A stretch of 64,000 nucleotides of DNA from Mangrovicoccus ximenensis (lineage in GTDB: Bacteria > Pseudomonadota > Alphaproteobacteria > Rhodobacterales > Rhodobacteraceae), in the NCBI RefSeq assembly GCF_003056725.1, contig NZ_QBKZ01000015.1, positions 393,152 through 457,151 of the forward strand, read 5' to 3'. The notes beneath the pieces are model-generated. The model ran no database searches and was not told the origin of the DNA. It saw only the letters and a program-made list of their open reading frames with translations. Numbering within the stretch: the stretch's first letter is position 1; every line of letters begins with the position of its first letter. The position numbers and the translations under genes are program-made. Positions 53,792 to 63,811 of the stretch are shown here, piece by piece.

Positions 53792-54991
53792 ATGGACGAC
53801 ATGCTTCCCGTAGAAATTCCCGCAATCCGGGACTCGGTGCGCCGCTTCATGCAGACCGAGGTCGTGCCGGTGATGGACGGCTTCGAGGAGCGCGCCGAGC
53901 TGCCGCGCGAGCTGATCAAGAAGGCGGGCGCCGCCGGCTATTACGGCGCGACCTTCCCCGAACATGTCGGCGGCTCCGAGATGGGCTATCTCGCGGCGGC
54001 GGTGATCATCGAGGAAATGGCCCGGATGGACATCCGCTATGGCGGGTTCAACCAGAATGGCGGCAACTGCCCGGCCTGCATCTATCTGGGCGGCAACGAA
54101 GAGCAGATCCGCAAATACGTGCCTGACCTCCTGGCCGGCAATACCGTCGGCATGATGGCCCTGACCGAAGCGGGCGGCGGCTCGGACGCGGCGGGCGCGA
54201 TGAAGACCGTCGCGCGGCGCGAGGGCGACGTCTACAAGCTCAACGGCTCGAAGATGTGGGCGACGCTGGGCGATGAATGCGATGTCGGCATCCTGCTCGC
54301 CAAGACCGACCCCGAGGCCGGCGCGCGCGGCGTCTCGGCCTTCATCGTCGAGCCGAAGAAATATCCGGGCTTCACCGCCCAGCCGATCGATGTCGGCCTG
54401 TCGAAGGCGTTCCGCGTTTCGGCTGTCTATCTCGACGATTTCACGGTTCCGGCGGAAAACCTGCTGGGCAAGGAAGGCGACGGCTTCAAGATCATCATGC
54501 GCGCGCTGCAGGGCGGCCGCGCGATCATCGGCGCCAAGGCGCTCGGCATCGCCATCGGCGCCTTCGAGGATGCGGTGCAATATGCGAACGAGCGGATCAT
54601 CAAGGGCAGCCCGATCGGCAAGTACCAGCTGATCCAGGGCCAGATCGCCGAAATGGCGGTGGCCATCGAAGCCAGCCGCGCGCTGGTCTACCAGGCGGCG
54701 CAGCTGATGGACCGCGACCTGCCGACCAACCGCATCGCCTCGATCGCCAAGTTCCACGCCTCGCAGACCGCCAAGTTCTGCACCGACACGGCGCAGCAGA
54801 TCTTCGGCGGCTACGGCCTGTCGCGGGAATACCGGATCTCCAAGTACAAGGCCTATGCCGACCTGATGTTCACCGGCGAGGGCACCGCGAACGTGCAGAA
54901 GATCCTGATCGCCGAGGATGCGCTCGGCTACAAGGTTGCCGACCGCCACCACGGCAAGACCGGGCTGCGCAGCATGGCCAAGGCCAGCTGA
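53792..54991 (+). CDS. acyl-CoA dehydrogenase
   Basis: 399 residues, complete. MMALTEAGGGSDAAGAMKT (FAD and substrate loop), VSAFIVEPKKYPGFTAQP, QIFGGYGLSREYRISKYKA and FTGEGTANVQKILIAEDALG with the catalytic Glu in GEGT. Start at 53792. Divergent from the thiolase-MaoC-hydratase operon, so the four proteins probably oxidise the same acyl-CoA. Cyclohexane- or benzylsuccinyl-type substrates are possible but unproven. Confidence 0.9.
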   Translation: MDDMLPVEIPAIRDSVRRFMQTEVVPVMDGFEERAELPRELIKKAGAAGYYGATFPEHVGGSEMGYLAAAVIIEEMARMDIRYGGFNQNGGNCPACIYLGGNEEQIRKYVPDLLAGNTVGMMALTEAGGGSDAAGAMKTVARREGDVYKLNGSKMWATLGDECDVGILLAKTDPEAGARGVSAFIVEPKKYPGFTAQPIDVGLSKAFRVSAVYLDDFTVPAENLLGKEGDGFKIIMRALQGGRAIIGAKALGIAIGAFEDAVQYANERIIKGSPIGKYQLIQGQIAEMAVAIEASRALVYQAAQLMDRDLPTNRIASIAKFHASQTAKFCTDTAQQIFGGYGLSREYRISKYKAYADLMFTGEGTANVQKILIAEDALGYKVADRHHGKTGLRSMAKAS

Positions 54992-55017
54992 TCTCCGGCA
55001 CTTGCGGAGAGGATGGA

Positions 55018-55048
55018 GGCCCGGCCGCGCGATGCGGCCGGGCCTTTT
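55018..55048 (+). terminator. rho-independent terminator after acyl-CoA dehydrogenase
   Basis: Perfect 11-bp stem GGCCCGGCCGC/GCGGCCGGGCC with a 5-base loop followed by TTTT, 26 bases after the stop codon. Confidence 0.85.
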
Positions 55049-55464
55049 CCGTCGGAGCAGTGCGCTCCGGTCGTGGACAGCACGGTGCGGCTGCCTCGTG
55101 CTTCCGCATCCGGGTCCTGCCGCGGATCCTGCCGAGGCCGCTCCGCCGCGGAGGCGGCGGCGGAGGGAACCCGGCTTGAGCCGGCGAGTTCATGCCGCGG
55201 AGGGGGGCGGTGTCCGAGACGGCCGGCAACGGAACCGGCGGCGCCGCCAGCGCGGGACGCCCGGGAAGCGCAGCATGGCGCAGGCAAACGGCCCCCGGCC
55301 AGTCCCCGCCCGCACGCTCGGAACCGTTCCGGCCCTGCCGGAATATTCCCCGCCGGGCTCTTCCGCTGCAACTCCTGCGTGCTTCCCGCGCCGCACGGGA
55401 CGCGCATGTCTGGACCTCGCGGCCCGGGACGCTTATATTCCCGACTGAAACACGAGGAATATGC
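55049..55464. other. intergenic stretch without a recognisable gene
   Basis: GC-rich up to about 55400, with Pro/Arg/Ala-rich shadow frames only. The last 60 bases hold the sufT leader with GAGGA at 55454. No RNA element recognised. Confidence 0.4.
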
Positions 55465-55836
55465 ATGTCCGCCACCGACACCTCCGATCCGCAGCTCGAA
55501 GGGGCGCCGCTGATCAAGCCGTCTTCCACCGACCACCCGCTGCACGAGGCGGTGGTCGAAGCCTGCCGCAGCGTCTACGATCCCGAGATCCCGGTGAACA
55601 TCTACGATCTGGGCCTGGTCTACACGGTCGAGATCAATGACGAGAACGACGTCAACATCATCATGACGCTGACCGCGCCGGGCTGTCCGGTCGCGGGCGA
55701 CATGCCCGGCTGGGTCGCCGATGCCGTCGAGCCGCTGCCCGGCGTGAAGAGCGTCAATGTCGACCTGACCTGGAACCCGCCCTGGGGGATGGAGATGATG
55801 TCCGACGAAGCACGCCTGGAACTGGGCTTCATGTGA
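55465..55836 (+). CDS. sufT: iron-sulfur cluster assembly protein SufT (MIP18/DUF59 family)
   Basis: 123 residues. VEACRSVYDPEIPVNIYDLG is the DPEIPVNIYDLGLVY hallmark, TLTAPGCPVAGDMPGWV carries the conserved Cys, and DLTWNPPWGMEMMSDEARLE ends the domain. SufT helps mature Fe-S proteins, usually beside suf genes; here it stands before a broken gene, no suf genes in view. Start chosen by GAGGA 7 bases upstream. Confidence 0.9.
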   Translation: MSATDTSDPQLEGAPLIKPSSTDHPLHEAVVEACRSVYDPEIPVNIYDLGLVYTVEINDENDVNIIMTLTAPGCPVAGDMPGWVADAVEPLPGVKSVNVDLTWNPPWGMEMMSDEARLELGFM

Positions 55837-55843
55837 CACCGCC

Positions 55844-56115
55844 ATGACGGGCGGCGCAGTCATTTCCGGCGATCTGGTCGGCTCGGTCAAGGCCGGTCCC
55901 GAAGCCGTGGATGCCGCTTTCGCGCTGCTCGGCGAGGCGTTCGCTGAGATTTCCGGCTGGACCGGGGCACCGCCCCGGCTGACCCGCTTCCGCGGCGACG
56001 GCTGGCAGGCGGCGATCCTGCCCGGCCATCTGGCGCTGCGCGCCGGGCTCTACCTGCGCGCCCGCTTCCGCATGGCCGAAGAGCTTCCCGCCACCCGCAT
56101 CGCCATCGGCTTCGG
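55844..56115 (+). pseudogene. N-terminal fragment of an unrecognised protein downstream of sufT
   Basis: About 90 residues, GAVISGDLVGSVKAGPEAV then PRLTRFRGDGWQAAILPG and RIAIGFGE, a coherent alpha-beta protein start 7 bases after sufT. The frame continues antisense into the amidohydrolase, so the 3' part is lost near 56116. No family recognised. Confidence 0.5.
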
Positions 56116-57764
56116 GGAGCTCGTAGCCCGGCGCGAGCGGCGCGCCCGGCGGGAAGGCGCCGCCGAAGCCCGTCCCCGCCGTCGCGGCATCGCCGTCGAT
56201 ATCCTCGGCCTCGTAGATCACCGCGCCTTCCTTGATCGTGGCCAGAACCCGCAGCGAGGCGAGCTGTTCCGGCGCGACGGCTGCGGGATCGGCCGAAAGC
56301 ACCACCATGTCGGCCAGCTTGCCCGGCGCGATCGAGCCCTTGGCGCCGTCCTCGAAATGCTGCCAGGCGGGCCAGATCGTCATCGCCTTGAGCGCGGTCG
56401 GCACGTCGACCCGCTGGTCCGGCCCGAGGATGTCGCCGGAGCGGGTGCGGCGCGTCACCGTGGCGCTCAGCACCCGCATGCTGTCAGGCAGCGCCACCGG
56501 CGCGTCGTGATGGGTGCCGAAGATCATGCCGCGCTGCCGCACCCAGCCGGTCGGCGAGATGTTGTCGCCATTGGCCGGGCCGACGGTGTGGTCGCGGTGC
56601 CAGTCGCCCCAGTAGAAGGTGTGCATCGGGAAGAGCGAGGGGAAGATCCGGAGGTCGTGCAGCGCGTCCACCTGGTCCTCGCGCAGGAACTGGCCGTGGA
56701 TCAGCACGGGCCGGCGGTCGGCCATGCCATGCGTCTCTTCCGCGGCTTTCACGGCGGCGAGCAGCATGTCCGAGGCGCCCTCGCCATTGGCATGGGTCAG
56801 GATCTGGATGCCGTTGGCGAAGGCCCAGTCCACCGCATCGGCAACCTGCTCCATTTCCGCTGCGGCATAGCCCTTGTAGCCCGGCGGGTAGTCGCCGACC
56901 GGGTCGTAATAGGGCCGGTCGCGCAAGGCGGTGAAGCCCTGCGGCGAGCCGTCGATGGTCAGCTTGGCTCCGGCCACGCGGACATGGCCCTCATAGCTGT
57001 CCGACACGGTGTCGAGGATCGCCTGCCGGTCGATCAGCACGTCGGGATAGACTGCGACATCGATCGGGAAAAGCCCCTGCGCCCCTGCCGCCTGCGCGGC
57101 GGCCAGCAGGTCCGGCGTGGCGCGGCCCTCCTGGGCGGTGGTGTAGCCGAAGCTGGCCCAGAGCTTCGATCCGGCCTCGGCGAAGGCCAGCATCGCCTCG
57201 GGGCCGAGATTGGCGAAGAGCCCGCCTGCGCCGTGGAAGAAGGCGTTCTCCTCCAGGACGCCGGTCGGGTTGCCATCGGGACCGCGGCGGATCACGCCCC
57301 CGGCCGGGTCGGGCGTGTCAGCCGTGAGGCCCGCGCGTTCCAGCGCCAGGCTGTTCATCGCGGCCAGATGGCCCGACTGGTGGATGATCAGCACCGGGAC
57401 CTCGGCCGAGACCCGGTCGAGGTCTTCGCGGGTCGGATGGCGCTGCTCGGCCAGCTGCGACTGGTCATAGCCGAAGCCGACGATCAGGTCGATCCTGGCG
57501 ACCGCCTCGGCATTCTCCGCCGCCCAGTCCGACAGCTCGGCGACCAGCCCGGCGATATCTGTGACATCGCCGTCGGGCGGCGCCAGCAGGTTGGCCGACA
57601 GCGCCTGCAGGCCGCCGAGCATGACATGGCCGTGGCTGTCGACGAAGCCGGGCAGCAGCGCGCGGCCGCCCAGATCGACCATCCGCGTTTCCGCGCCGCG
57701 ATGCGCCGCGATGTCGGCAGCACTGCCGACCGCGAGGATGCGACCGTCCTTGGCCGTCGGCACG
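56116..57764 (-). pseudogene. amidohydrolase family protein (YtcJ-like), both ends truncated
   Basis: About 545 native residues of a YtcJ/AtzA-type metal-dependent amidohydrolase. VKDGRILAVGS-like start (here AKDGRILAVGSAADI), metal ligands in LLPGFVDSHGHVMLGG, LTHANGEGASDML, VLIHGQFLRED, and IWPAWQHFEDGAKGSIAPGK, where the C-terminal beta-sandwich resumes. The first 20-30 residues are replaced by GGT sequence at 57765 and the last few by the 55844 gene at 56116. The catalytic barrel is nearly whole but has no native start. Confidence 0.75.
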
Positions 57765-58715
57765 CGGGTCCGAGGCGGACTCGCGCAGCCCGTCCGGGTG
57801 CAGCACCACCGCGCCGGCATGGCCCGCGAGATCGGAGAAGCCCGGGATCATCTCGACCTGGTGGCCCGCCGCCTTCAGCGCGTCGACCAGCGCGGGATCG
57901 AACCGGTCCTCGAGCTTCAGCGTCGTGGTGTCGTCGCCCCAGGTCTTGCCCAACAGCCAGCGCGGCGCCGTGACGGCGGCCTGCAGCCCCTGGCCGAACA
58001 TCGCGTAGCGCGAGAACACGGCCGCCTGGGTCTGCGGCTGGCCCTCGCCGCCCATCGTGCCGTAGGACAGGATGCGCCCGTCCTTCAGCTCGGCCATCGC
58101 CGGGTTCAGCGTGTGGAACGGCCGCTTGCCCGGCGCCAGCCCGTTCGGCCCGCCCGAGAGGGAGAAGGCCGCGCCGCGGTTCTGGAACACCACGCCGGTT
58201 TCCGGGCAGGTCAGGCCCGAGCCGAATTCCCAGAAGACGCTCTGGATGAAGCTGACGACGGTGCCTTCGGCATCCGCCGCGCCCATCCAGATCGTGTCGC
58301 CCTGTTTCGGCTCGTAGGGCCAGGCCAGCGCGCGGGCCGGGTCGATCTTCGCGGCCATCGCGTCGAGCTTCGAGGGGGCCAGCCAGTCCTGCGCCGGCGC
58401 CCCGTCGCCGAGATCGGCATTGCGCTTGATGAAGGCCTGCTTGGTGGCCTCGATCAGCCCGTGGAGATGCGCGAAGCCCTCGGCCTCGGTCACGCCGAGC
58501 CGGTCGAACAGCGAAAGGATCATCAGCGAGGCGACGCCCTGGGTCGGCGGCGTCATGTTCCACAGCCGCCCCTGCGAGGTCTGCACGGTCAGGGGCACGA
58601 CGCGCTCGGGGCGGCAGGCGGCGAGGTCGGCGGTCCTGAGCGGGCTGCCCGCCGCTTCGAGGAAGGCGCCATGGGTCGCCGCGATGTCGCCGCGGTAGTA
58701 GTCTTCGGTGCCCGA
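57765..58715 (-). pseudogene. ggt: gamma-glutamyltransferase, N-terminal half and last residues missing
   Basis: About 315 residues. GTEDYYRGDIAATHGAFLEA starts inside the large chain; LWNMTPPTQGVASLMILSLF, then the small-chain nucleophile region GDTIWMGAADAEGTVVSFIQ (Thr after GD) and GTMGGEGQPQTQAAVFSRYA. The leader and the N-terminal 220 or so residues are gone at 58715, and the C-terminus is fused out of frame to the amidohydrolase (ASDPRADG is the last native block). Inactive as it stands. Confidence 0.78.
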
Positions 58716-58903
58716 GCGGCCCCAAGACCGGCCCGCCGCCCGCGATTGCCGTCGCGGGCGGGCCGCAACTCCGGTTCCGCACGCAGGAAAGCCGGACGCC
58801 ATCCCCCGCCCAGCGATGCGAGGCGGCTGAAACGGACGCGGCGCCATGTCGTGCGGGCGGATCAGGGGGCGCACCTTGCCCGGGCGCGCTGCCCCTGAAA
58901 CGC

Positions 58904-58928
58904 AAAATGGCACCCCGAGGGTGCCATT
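58904..58928 (-). terminator. rho-independent terminator of acpP
   Basis: AATGGCACCC/GGGTGCCATT with a 3-base loop; on the minus strand a TTTT run follows. It lies 28 bases after the acpP stop. Confidence 0.8.
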
Positions 58929-58955
58929 CGCGACGTCAGCGTCTGATCGATCGGA

Positions 58956-59089
58956 TCAGGCCTGGGCCTTCTCGATGAAGGAGACCGCATCGCCGAAGGT
59001 CTGGATTTTCTCTGCGGCGTCGTCCGGAATCTCGATCCCGAACTCTTCTTCGAACCGCATCACCAGTTCCACCGTGTCCAGCGAGTCGC
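58956..59089 (-). pseudogene. acpP: acyl carrier protein, C-terminal half
   Basis: 43-44 residues: [20 protein letters not shown] includes the phosphopantetheine Ser of the DSL motif, followed by [20 protein letters not shown]. Helix 1 and the loop before DSL (about 34 residues) are missing; the sequence upstream belongs to fabD on the other strand. acpP is normally essential and lies downstream of fabG, so an intact copy must exist elsewhere or this join is not real. Confidence 0.88.
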
Positions 59090-59554
59090 CAGGCGGCGAA
59101 TGACAACGATCCGGGCCAGGTCGTGGTCTCCGGCCACAAGGCGGCGGTCGAGCGCGCCGTCGAGATCGCCAAGACCAAGGGTGCCAAGCGCGCGGTGATG
59201 CTGCCGGTTTCGGCGCCGTTCCATTGCGCGCTGATGCAGCCCGCGGCCGAGGAAATGGCGGCGCGGCTTGCCGAGGTGGAGATCAAGGCGCCGGCAGTCC
59301 CGGTGGTGCAGAACACTCTCGCCGCAGCCGTCACCGACCCCGGGACGATCCGCGCGGAGCTGGTCCGCCAGGTGACCGGCTCGGTGCGCTGGCGTGAAAG
59401 CGTCGCGTGGATGGCCGGGCAGGGCGTCGACGAGATCTGGGAAATCGGCGCGGGCAAGGCGCTGTCGGGCATGATCCGCCGGATCGAGCGCTCGATCGCC
59501 TGCAAAGCTGTCGGCACCCCCGAGGACGTCAAGGCGGTTCTGGCCCTGGCCTGA
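59090..59554 (+). pseudogene. fabD: malonyl-CoA:ACP transacylase, C-terminal half
   Basis: 154 residues from [20 protein letters not shown] to [29 protein letters not shown] carries the catalytic His of FabD, and QGVDEIWEIGAGKALSGMIR ends the domain. The N-terminal half with the GHSLG nucleophile Ser is missing, replaced head-to-head by acpP. fabD is normally essential. fabG lies 4.2 kb downstream in the same direction, separated by the VPLPA array. Confidence 0.88.
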
Positions 59555-59567
59555 GCCGGAAATGCAA

Positions 59568-59590
59568 GCGGGCCCCGAAAGGGGGCCCGC
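59568..59590. terminator. hairpin after fabD
   Basis: GCGGGCCCC, loop GAAAG, GGGGCCCGC, 13 bases after the fabD stop and 29 before the end of the convergent VPLPA gene; it may serve both strands. No T-run. Confidence 0.6.
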
Positions 59591-59619
59591 GGAATTCTGG
59601 AGCCGGCTGTTGGGGCTGA

Positions 59620-60408
59620 TCAGGCGGCCTTGCGGCGTGCGCGGAAGCGCGCGGCACCCAGCATGCCCGCGCCGGAAAGCAGCATCCAAGCGCTGGCGGG
59701 CAGCGGCACCGCGGAATAGTTCGTGGTCAGACGGTAGGTCAGCGTGGTGTTCGACAGGTCGATCCCCGTCAGCGAGGAGTAATCGACGAACACGGTCGGG
59801 CAGGTCGTTGCAATCGCCAAAGGGCAATTGCTCTCATTGAAGAAGTAGATTGTCGAGGGAAGCCGCGGGCCGCCGATCTGGATCACGCTGGTGATCTCCT
59901 CGTCGGCATGCTCGAACTCGATGTTGTTGATGGAGATTTCGCTGTTCAGTCCGGCCGGTGCCGAGGTCAGGTCGACTTCCGATCCGCCGAATGCCGCCGG
60001 GAAGCCGGGAACGTCGCCCAGATTGACCGTTTCGTCCAGGTCGAAGATCAGCTGGAACTCCAGGTCCGAAATCCAGTTCACCGCGATCGTGCCGATGTCA
60101 TAGGCAAACGGACCCCAGCTGTTGCCGGGATTCGACGCGGTCAAGAGCGGTGCGAAGCTGTTGGTGAAATCAACCACTCCGGGATCGATGTCGACGGTTT
60201 CGCCGGAAAAGTTGAAGTATGAGCTGGATGAAGTCGCGGTGAAGCCGGAAGGCGCTGCATCCGCCAGCACGTCCGAGAGCCCGCCCAAGAGGAAACGTCC
60301 CTTGAGTTCGGAGCCATCGACCACGGCGGCATTCCCGAGAGCGGGGATCGCAGCCACGGCAAGGCCGAAGCCGACAGCGACGAATTTCGAACCTGTCATC
60401 ATGTTCAT
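59620..60408 (-). CDS. VPLPA-CTERM sorting-domain protein (array member 1)
   Basis: 262 residues from 60408 (60402 also possible). Signal peptide to NAAV; body with VNWISDLEFQLIFDLDET and HADEEITSVIQIGGP, blocks shared by its neighbours; C-terminus YSAVPLPASAWMLLSGAGML and a basic tail RARRKAA. The sorting signal directs export and exosortase cleavage. Has a private AT-rich promoter region (60430-60520), so it is probably transcribed alone. Confidence 0.9.
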   Translation of the reverse strand: MNMMTGSKFVAVGFGLAVAAIPALGNAAVVDGSELKGRFLLGGLSDVLADAAPSGFTATSSSSYFNFSGETVDIDPGVVDFTNSFAPLLTASNPGNSWGPFAYDIGTIAVNWISDLEFQLIFDLDETVNLGDVPGFPAAFGGSEVDLTSAPAGLNSEISINNIEFEHADEEITSVIQIGGPRLPSTIYFFNESNCPLAIATTCPTVFVDYSSLTGIDLSNTTLTYRLTTNYSAVPLPASAWMLLSGAGMLGAARFRARRKAA

Positions 60409-60604
60409 ACCTTCGAAAATTTCTGGCACCCGTTGAAACTCCGCAAAGTGCCGGGCGTGATGCGATAACTCTTATTGTCCTATTTGAATTAGTCCCATCG
60501 ATCGGGCAAGAAAATTCGCACCAAACACATGCAAAGTTGGCGGATTATTCGCAAATTGTACGCAGTTTGGGCAGCAGGCCGCGGAAACTGGGTTTGCAGG
60601 CGGA

Positions 60605-61345
60605 TCAGGCGGCCTTGCGCTTGGCGCGGATCCGGGCGGCCCCGAGCAGGCCCGCGCCCGAGAGCAGCATCCAGGCGCTGGCGGGCAGCGGCACGGCGGA
60701 ATAGTTGGTGCTGATCCGGTAGGTCAGGGTGGTGTCGGTCAGGTCCAGCGTGCTGATGTTGCCGTAGGACAGCTGCACGCTTTGGCCGCCGGTGACGCTG
60801 GCAACCGAGCCGGGCAGGATCGGGCCGCCGATCCGGACGATGCTCTCGATCACCTCGTCCGGCTGTTCCAGCGGAATGCCCGCCACCGTGAACAGGGCGC
60901 TGCCGCCGGTCAGTCCGTTGCCGAGGTCGATGGTCCCGCCGCCGAGCGCCGCCGCGGTCACGTTCTCCAGATCGAAGACCAGCTGGAATTCCAGCGAGGA
61001 GATCCAGTTGACGGCGACGCTGCCGAGGCTCACCGGATGCGAGCCTTCGAAATGGCCGCCGTTATTGTAGATGTTGATGGTGGCGGACAGCGACATGACG
61101 AGGTCGCGCGGATCGCCGGGAGCATCCGGATAGGCGACCGTCCCGCTGCCGGAGGCCGGAACCGTATTGCTTGCGAAACGGGCGGTCCGGTTCGAGGGAA
61201 GGGAGGTCACGAAGCTGCTGAAGCCCGAGATCTGGCCGCTTGCCGAGAAGGGGTCGCCATCGACCACGGCTGCGCTTGCCGAAGCTGCCAATGCGCAAAA
61301 TGCGAGGCCGGAGCCGACTGCGATGAACTTGGAGCTGTTGATCAT
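60605..61345 (-). CDS. VPLPA-CTERM sorting-domain protein (array member 2)
   Basis: 246 residues; start at 61345 preceded by GAGGGT. Same architecture as member 1: signal peptide (FIAVGSGLAFCALAASASAA), VNWISSLEFQLVFDLENV, EVIESIVRIGGP, TNYSAVPLPASAWMLLSGAG and a basic tail. Body diverged in the first half. The near-identical last 60 residues point to recent duplication or gene conversion. Confidence 0.9.
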   Translation of the reverse strand: MINSSKFIAVGSGLAFCALAASASAAVVDGDPFSASGQISGFSSFVTSLPSNRTARFASNTVPASGSGTVAYPDAPGDPRDLVMSLSATINIYNNGGHFEGSHPVSLGSVAVNWISSLEFQLVFDLENVTAAALGGGTIDLGNGLTGGSALFTVAGIPLEQPDEVIESIVRIGGPILPGSVASVTGGQSVQLSYGNISTLDLTDTTLTYRISTNYSAVPLPASAWMLLSGAGLLGAARIRAKRKAA

Positions 61346-61575
61346 GTTACACCCTCTGGAAGGTCCGCCGAAGTGCCAGGCTGGCGGGTGCCGCAACTCA
61401 CGCCTGCAGACACCTCGATATCCTAATGTGGCAAAGCGGAATTTGGTGCAACAAATACATTAAAGAATCTTTTTGATGTATTCTGGATGACCCAGATTCC
61501 GTTGAATCTGCCTGAAAACCGGGCGGTCTGCGCGCCGGGGGGGCGGAGCCGTTCGGCGACGGCTCCGGACCGGCG

Positions 61576-62346
61576 TCAGGCGGCCTTGCGGCGGGCGCGC
61601 AGGCGCATGGCGCCCAGCAGGCTTGCGCCCGAGAGCAGCATCCAGGCGCTGGCGGGCAGCGGCACGGCCGAATAGTTGGTTTCGATCCGGTAGGTCAGCG
61701 TGGTGTTCGTCATGTCGATGCCGGCCAGCGACGTGAAGACCGGGGAGATGAAAGGAGTGGTGCTGTTGTAAAAGATCGTGGAGGTCACCATCGGGCCGCC
61801 GACCTGGATCACGCTGAGGATCTCCTCGTCGGCATGATCGAAGGCGAAACCTTCGACATTCACGGAGCTGTCAGCATAGGGAATGCCTTGGGTCAGGTCG
61901 ACCATGACATTGCTGCCGAGATTGGGGAAAGCATCTGCGGCGCTGAGATTGATCTCGCTGATCAGGTTGAAGGTGACCTCGAACTCGTTGCCGTTCTTCC
62001 AGTTCACCGAGACAGTGCCGATATCGAATTCATGGGTGCCGAAATTTGCGCCGCCGGTATTCGTCAGCATCAGCGAGGTCGTGATGGACCCTGCGGTGCC
62101 ATCGACTTCCCCGGCGCCGGAATCCGGGAAGTGCACGACGCCTCCGGTATCCTCGCCGACGGCCAGAGCGGGCAGGCTGCCCAGGAAAGGACTCGGGAGA
62201 TTCTGCACGATCAGGTCGTCAATGCCCTCGAAATATGCGCCGGTGGTGAAGTTCGATCCGTTGGTCACCGCGGCGTTCAGGGTCGCCGGAATGGCCAGCA
62301 TCGCCATTCCCAGGGCGGTTGCGGTCAATGTTGAAACAGTTTTCAT
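61576..62346 (-). CDS. VPLPA-CTERM sorting-domain protein (array member 3)
   Basis: 256 residues; AGGTGG before the ATG at 62346. Signal peptide MKTVSTLTATALGMAMLAIP, VNWKNGNEFEVTFNL, FDHADEEILSVIQVGGP, NTTLTYRIETNYSAVPLPAS and a basic tail. Closest to member 1 in the HADEE block. The long AT-rich spacer 62350-62520 separates it from member 4. Confidence 0.9.
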   Translation of the reverse strand: MKTVSTLTATALGMAMLAIPATLNAAVTNGSNFTTGAYFEGIDDLIVQNLPSPFLGSLPALAVGEDTGGVVHFPDSGAGEVDGTAGSITTSLMLTNTGGANFGTHEFDIGTVSVNWKNGNEFEVTFNLISEINLSAADAFPNLGSNVMVDLTQGIPYADSSVNVEGFAFDHADEEILSVIQVGGPMVTSTIFYNSTTPFISPVFTSLAGIDMTNTTLTYRIETNYSAVPLPASAWMLLSGASLLGAMRLRARRKAA

Positions 62347-62523
62347 GTGTCCACCTGCCGAAATCTCTTTGGGCCTGCCGCGCATGCGCGACAGGTTCAT
62401 CATCCATTCACTAAGTGTGATGAATGAATCCGAGAGTCCAGGCAAGTGGAATCAGGCTAATCGAATGTGACTAGCCTGAATTGTGTGTAAATTTTCATCA
62501 ATTCGCGCTTTGCGGGACGGGGA

Positions 62524-63312
62524 TCAGGCTGCCTTGCGGCGGCCGCGCAGGCGTGCGGCGCCCAGCAGGCCAGCCCCCGAGAGCAGCATCCAGGCGCTGG
62601 CCGGCAGTGGTACCGAGGTCACCGGTCCGGTCTCGATTTCGTAGCGCAGCCGCGTGACATCCGACAGGAGGCCAAGCGACACGCCGACCAGCTGGTTGGA
62701 CTCCATGATGATCCTGGAGGAAAGGTCCGGCATCCTGCGGAACTCGATGTTGCCCGCATAGGGATCGGGCAGCAGCTGGCCGTCCGCATAGCTGATGCCG
62801 GTGATGCCTTCGCCCGGTTCCAGGTCGATGCTCGAGATCGTCCAGTCGAAAGTGCCGGACAGGTTGAGGCTGAGCAGGGGGCCGAGATCGATTCCGAGCA
62901 GCGATTGGAGCGGATCCAGCTGGGCGTCGAATACCAGGTCGAAGGTGTTGCCGTCGATCCAGTCCACCCCGACGGTGCCGAGGTTGACGGTTTCGCCGCC
63001 GCCGAGGCAGATCAAAGCCGTGATGCAGCCACTGGCAAGGTCCAGTGATAGGCTGATCAGGCCGGAATCCGGAAAGCTGTCCTCTCCGAAGGTCACCACG
63101 CCGGTATTTGTGGTGACCGGGGACACGGCAAGATCATTGATCGCGTAGCCGAGGCCGAGCAGCAGAGTGTTCAGCGCGCCGTTGTTGAGCAGGCTGACTT
63201 CGACGCCCGTCTCGAACTGCCCTCCTTCGAGGACGGCTGCCTGGGAGGTTGCCGGCGCTGCAAGCGCTGCCGCGCCGAAGCCAAATGCCATGGAAACTGA
63301 TCTGATGTTCAT
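62524..63312 (-). CDS. VPLPA-CTERM sorting-domain protein (array member 4)
   Basis: 262 residues. Signal peptide to SQAAV; VDWIDGNTFDLVFDAQLD and GRRKAA tail after SVPLPASAWMLLSGAGLLG. It is the most diverged of the four in the body and contains two Cys (GCITALICLGG), unlike the others. Divergent from fabG over a 499-base AT-rich region. Confidence 0.9.
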   Translation of the reverse strand: MNIRSVSMAFGFGAAALAAPATSQAAVLEGGQFETGVEVSLLNNGALNTLLLGLGYAINDLAVSPVTTNTGVVTFGEDSFPDSGLISLSLDLASGCITALICLGGGETVNLGTVGVDWIDGNTFDLVFDAQLDPLQSLLGIDLGPLLSLNLSGTFDWTISSIDLEPGEGITGISYADGQLLPDPYAGNIEFRRMPDLSSRIIMESNQLVGVSLGLLSDVTRLRYEIETGPVTSVPLPASAWMLLSGAGLLGAARLRGRRKAA

Positions 63313-63811
63313 GGGTCACCTGCAAATTGTTTCCGAAATCGAGCCAAAAGGAACCAATACTGTTCCGCATTTCTCGAAACAGTTCTCGGGTAAAAAGGTC
63401 AGCTTGCCGATCTCATTCAAGAAATACACTTACGAAAAATCTGATTCATGTGAACCCATTTCGAGGGTCAGATCGGATAAAACAACGTAAAAAGAGTCAC
63501 TTAGCTACTTAAGGGGTATTTAAAATGTGATGTTTCAACCTCAGGAAGTTCACATCGCAGCTGTCCGGCGTGCCGCGTCAACTCAGGGTGGTTGCGATGC
63601 AAAATCTCCTGCGCGTCGAAAATTTCGACAATAAGTGATTCCAAAATGGAAACAAAAGCCCGCGATCGGTCCGGCCGCCGCCCCGGCTGCAGGGCGGGAC
63701 CCCGCACAGCTGCGGTATTTTGCGGGTCCGGCGGGTGCGGGGATTGCGCCGGCTTCCACGGCTGGGGTAGGGCACTCGGCAACGTGACAACGGGGCAGAA
63801 GAGGAACGGGC
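63313..63811. other. AT-rich divergent promoter region between VPLPA array and fabG
   Basis: 63313-63560 is AT-rich (promoter of array member 4). From 63650 GC-rich sequence leads to fabG with GAGGAACGG before its ATG. No gene or recognised RNA in between. Confidence 0.4.
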
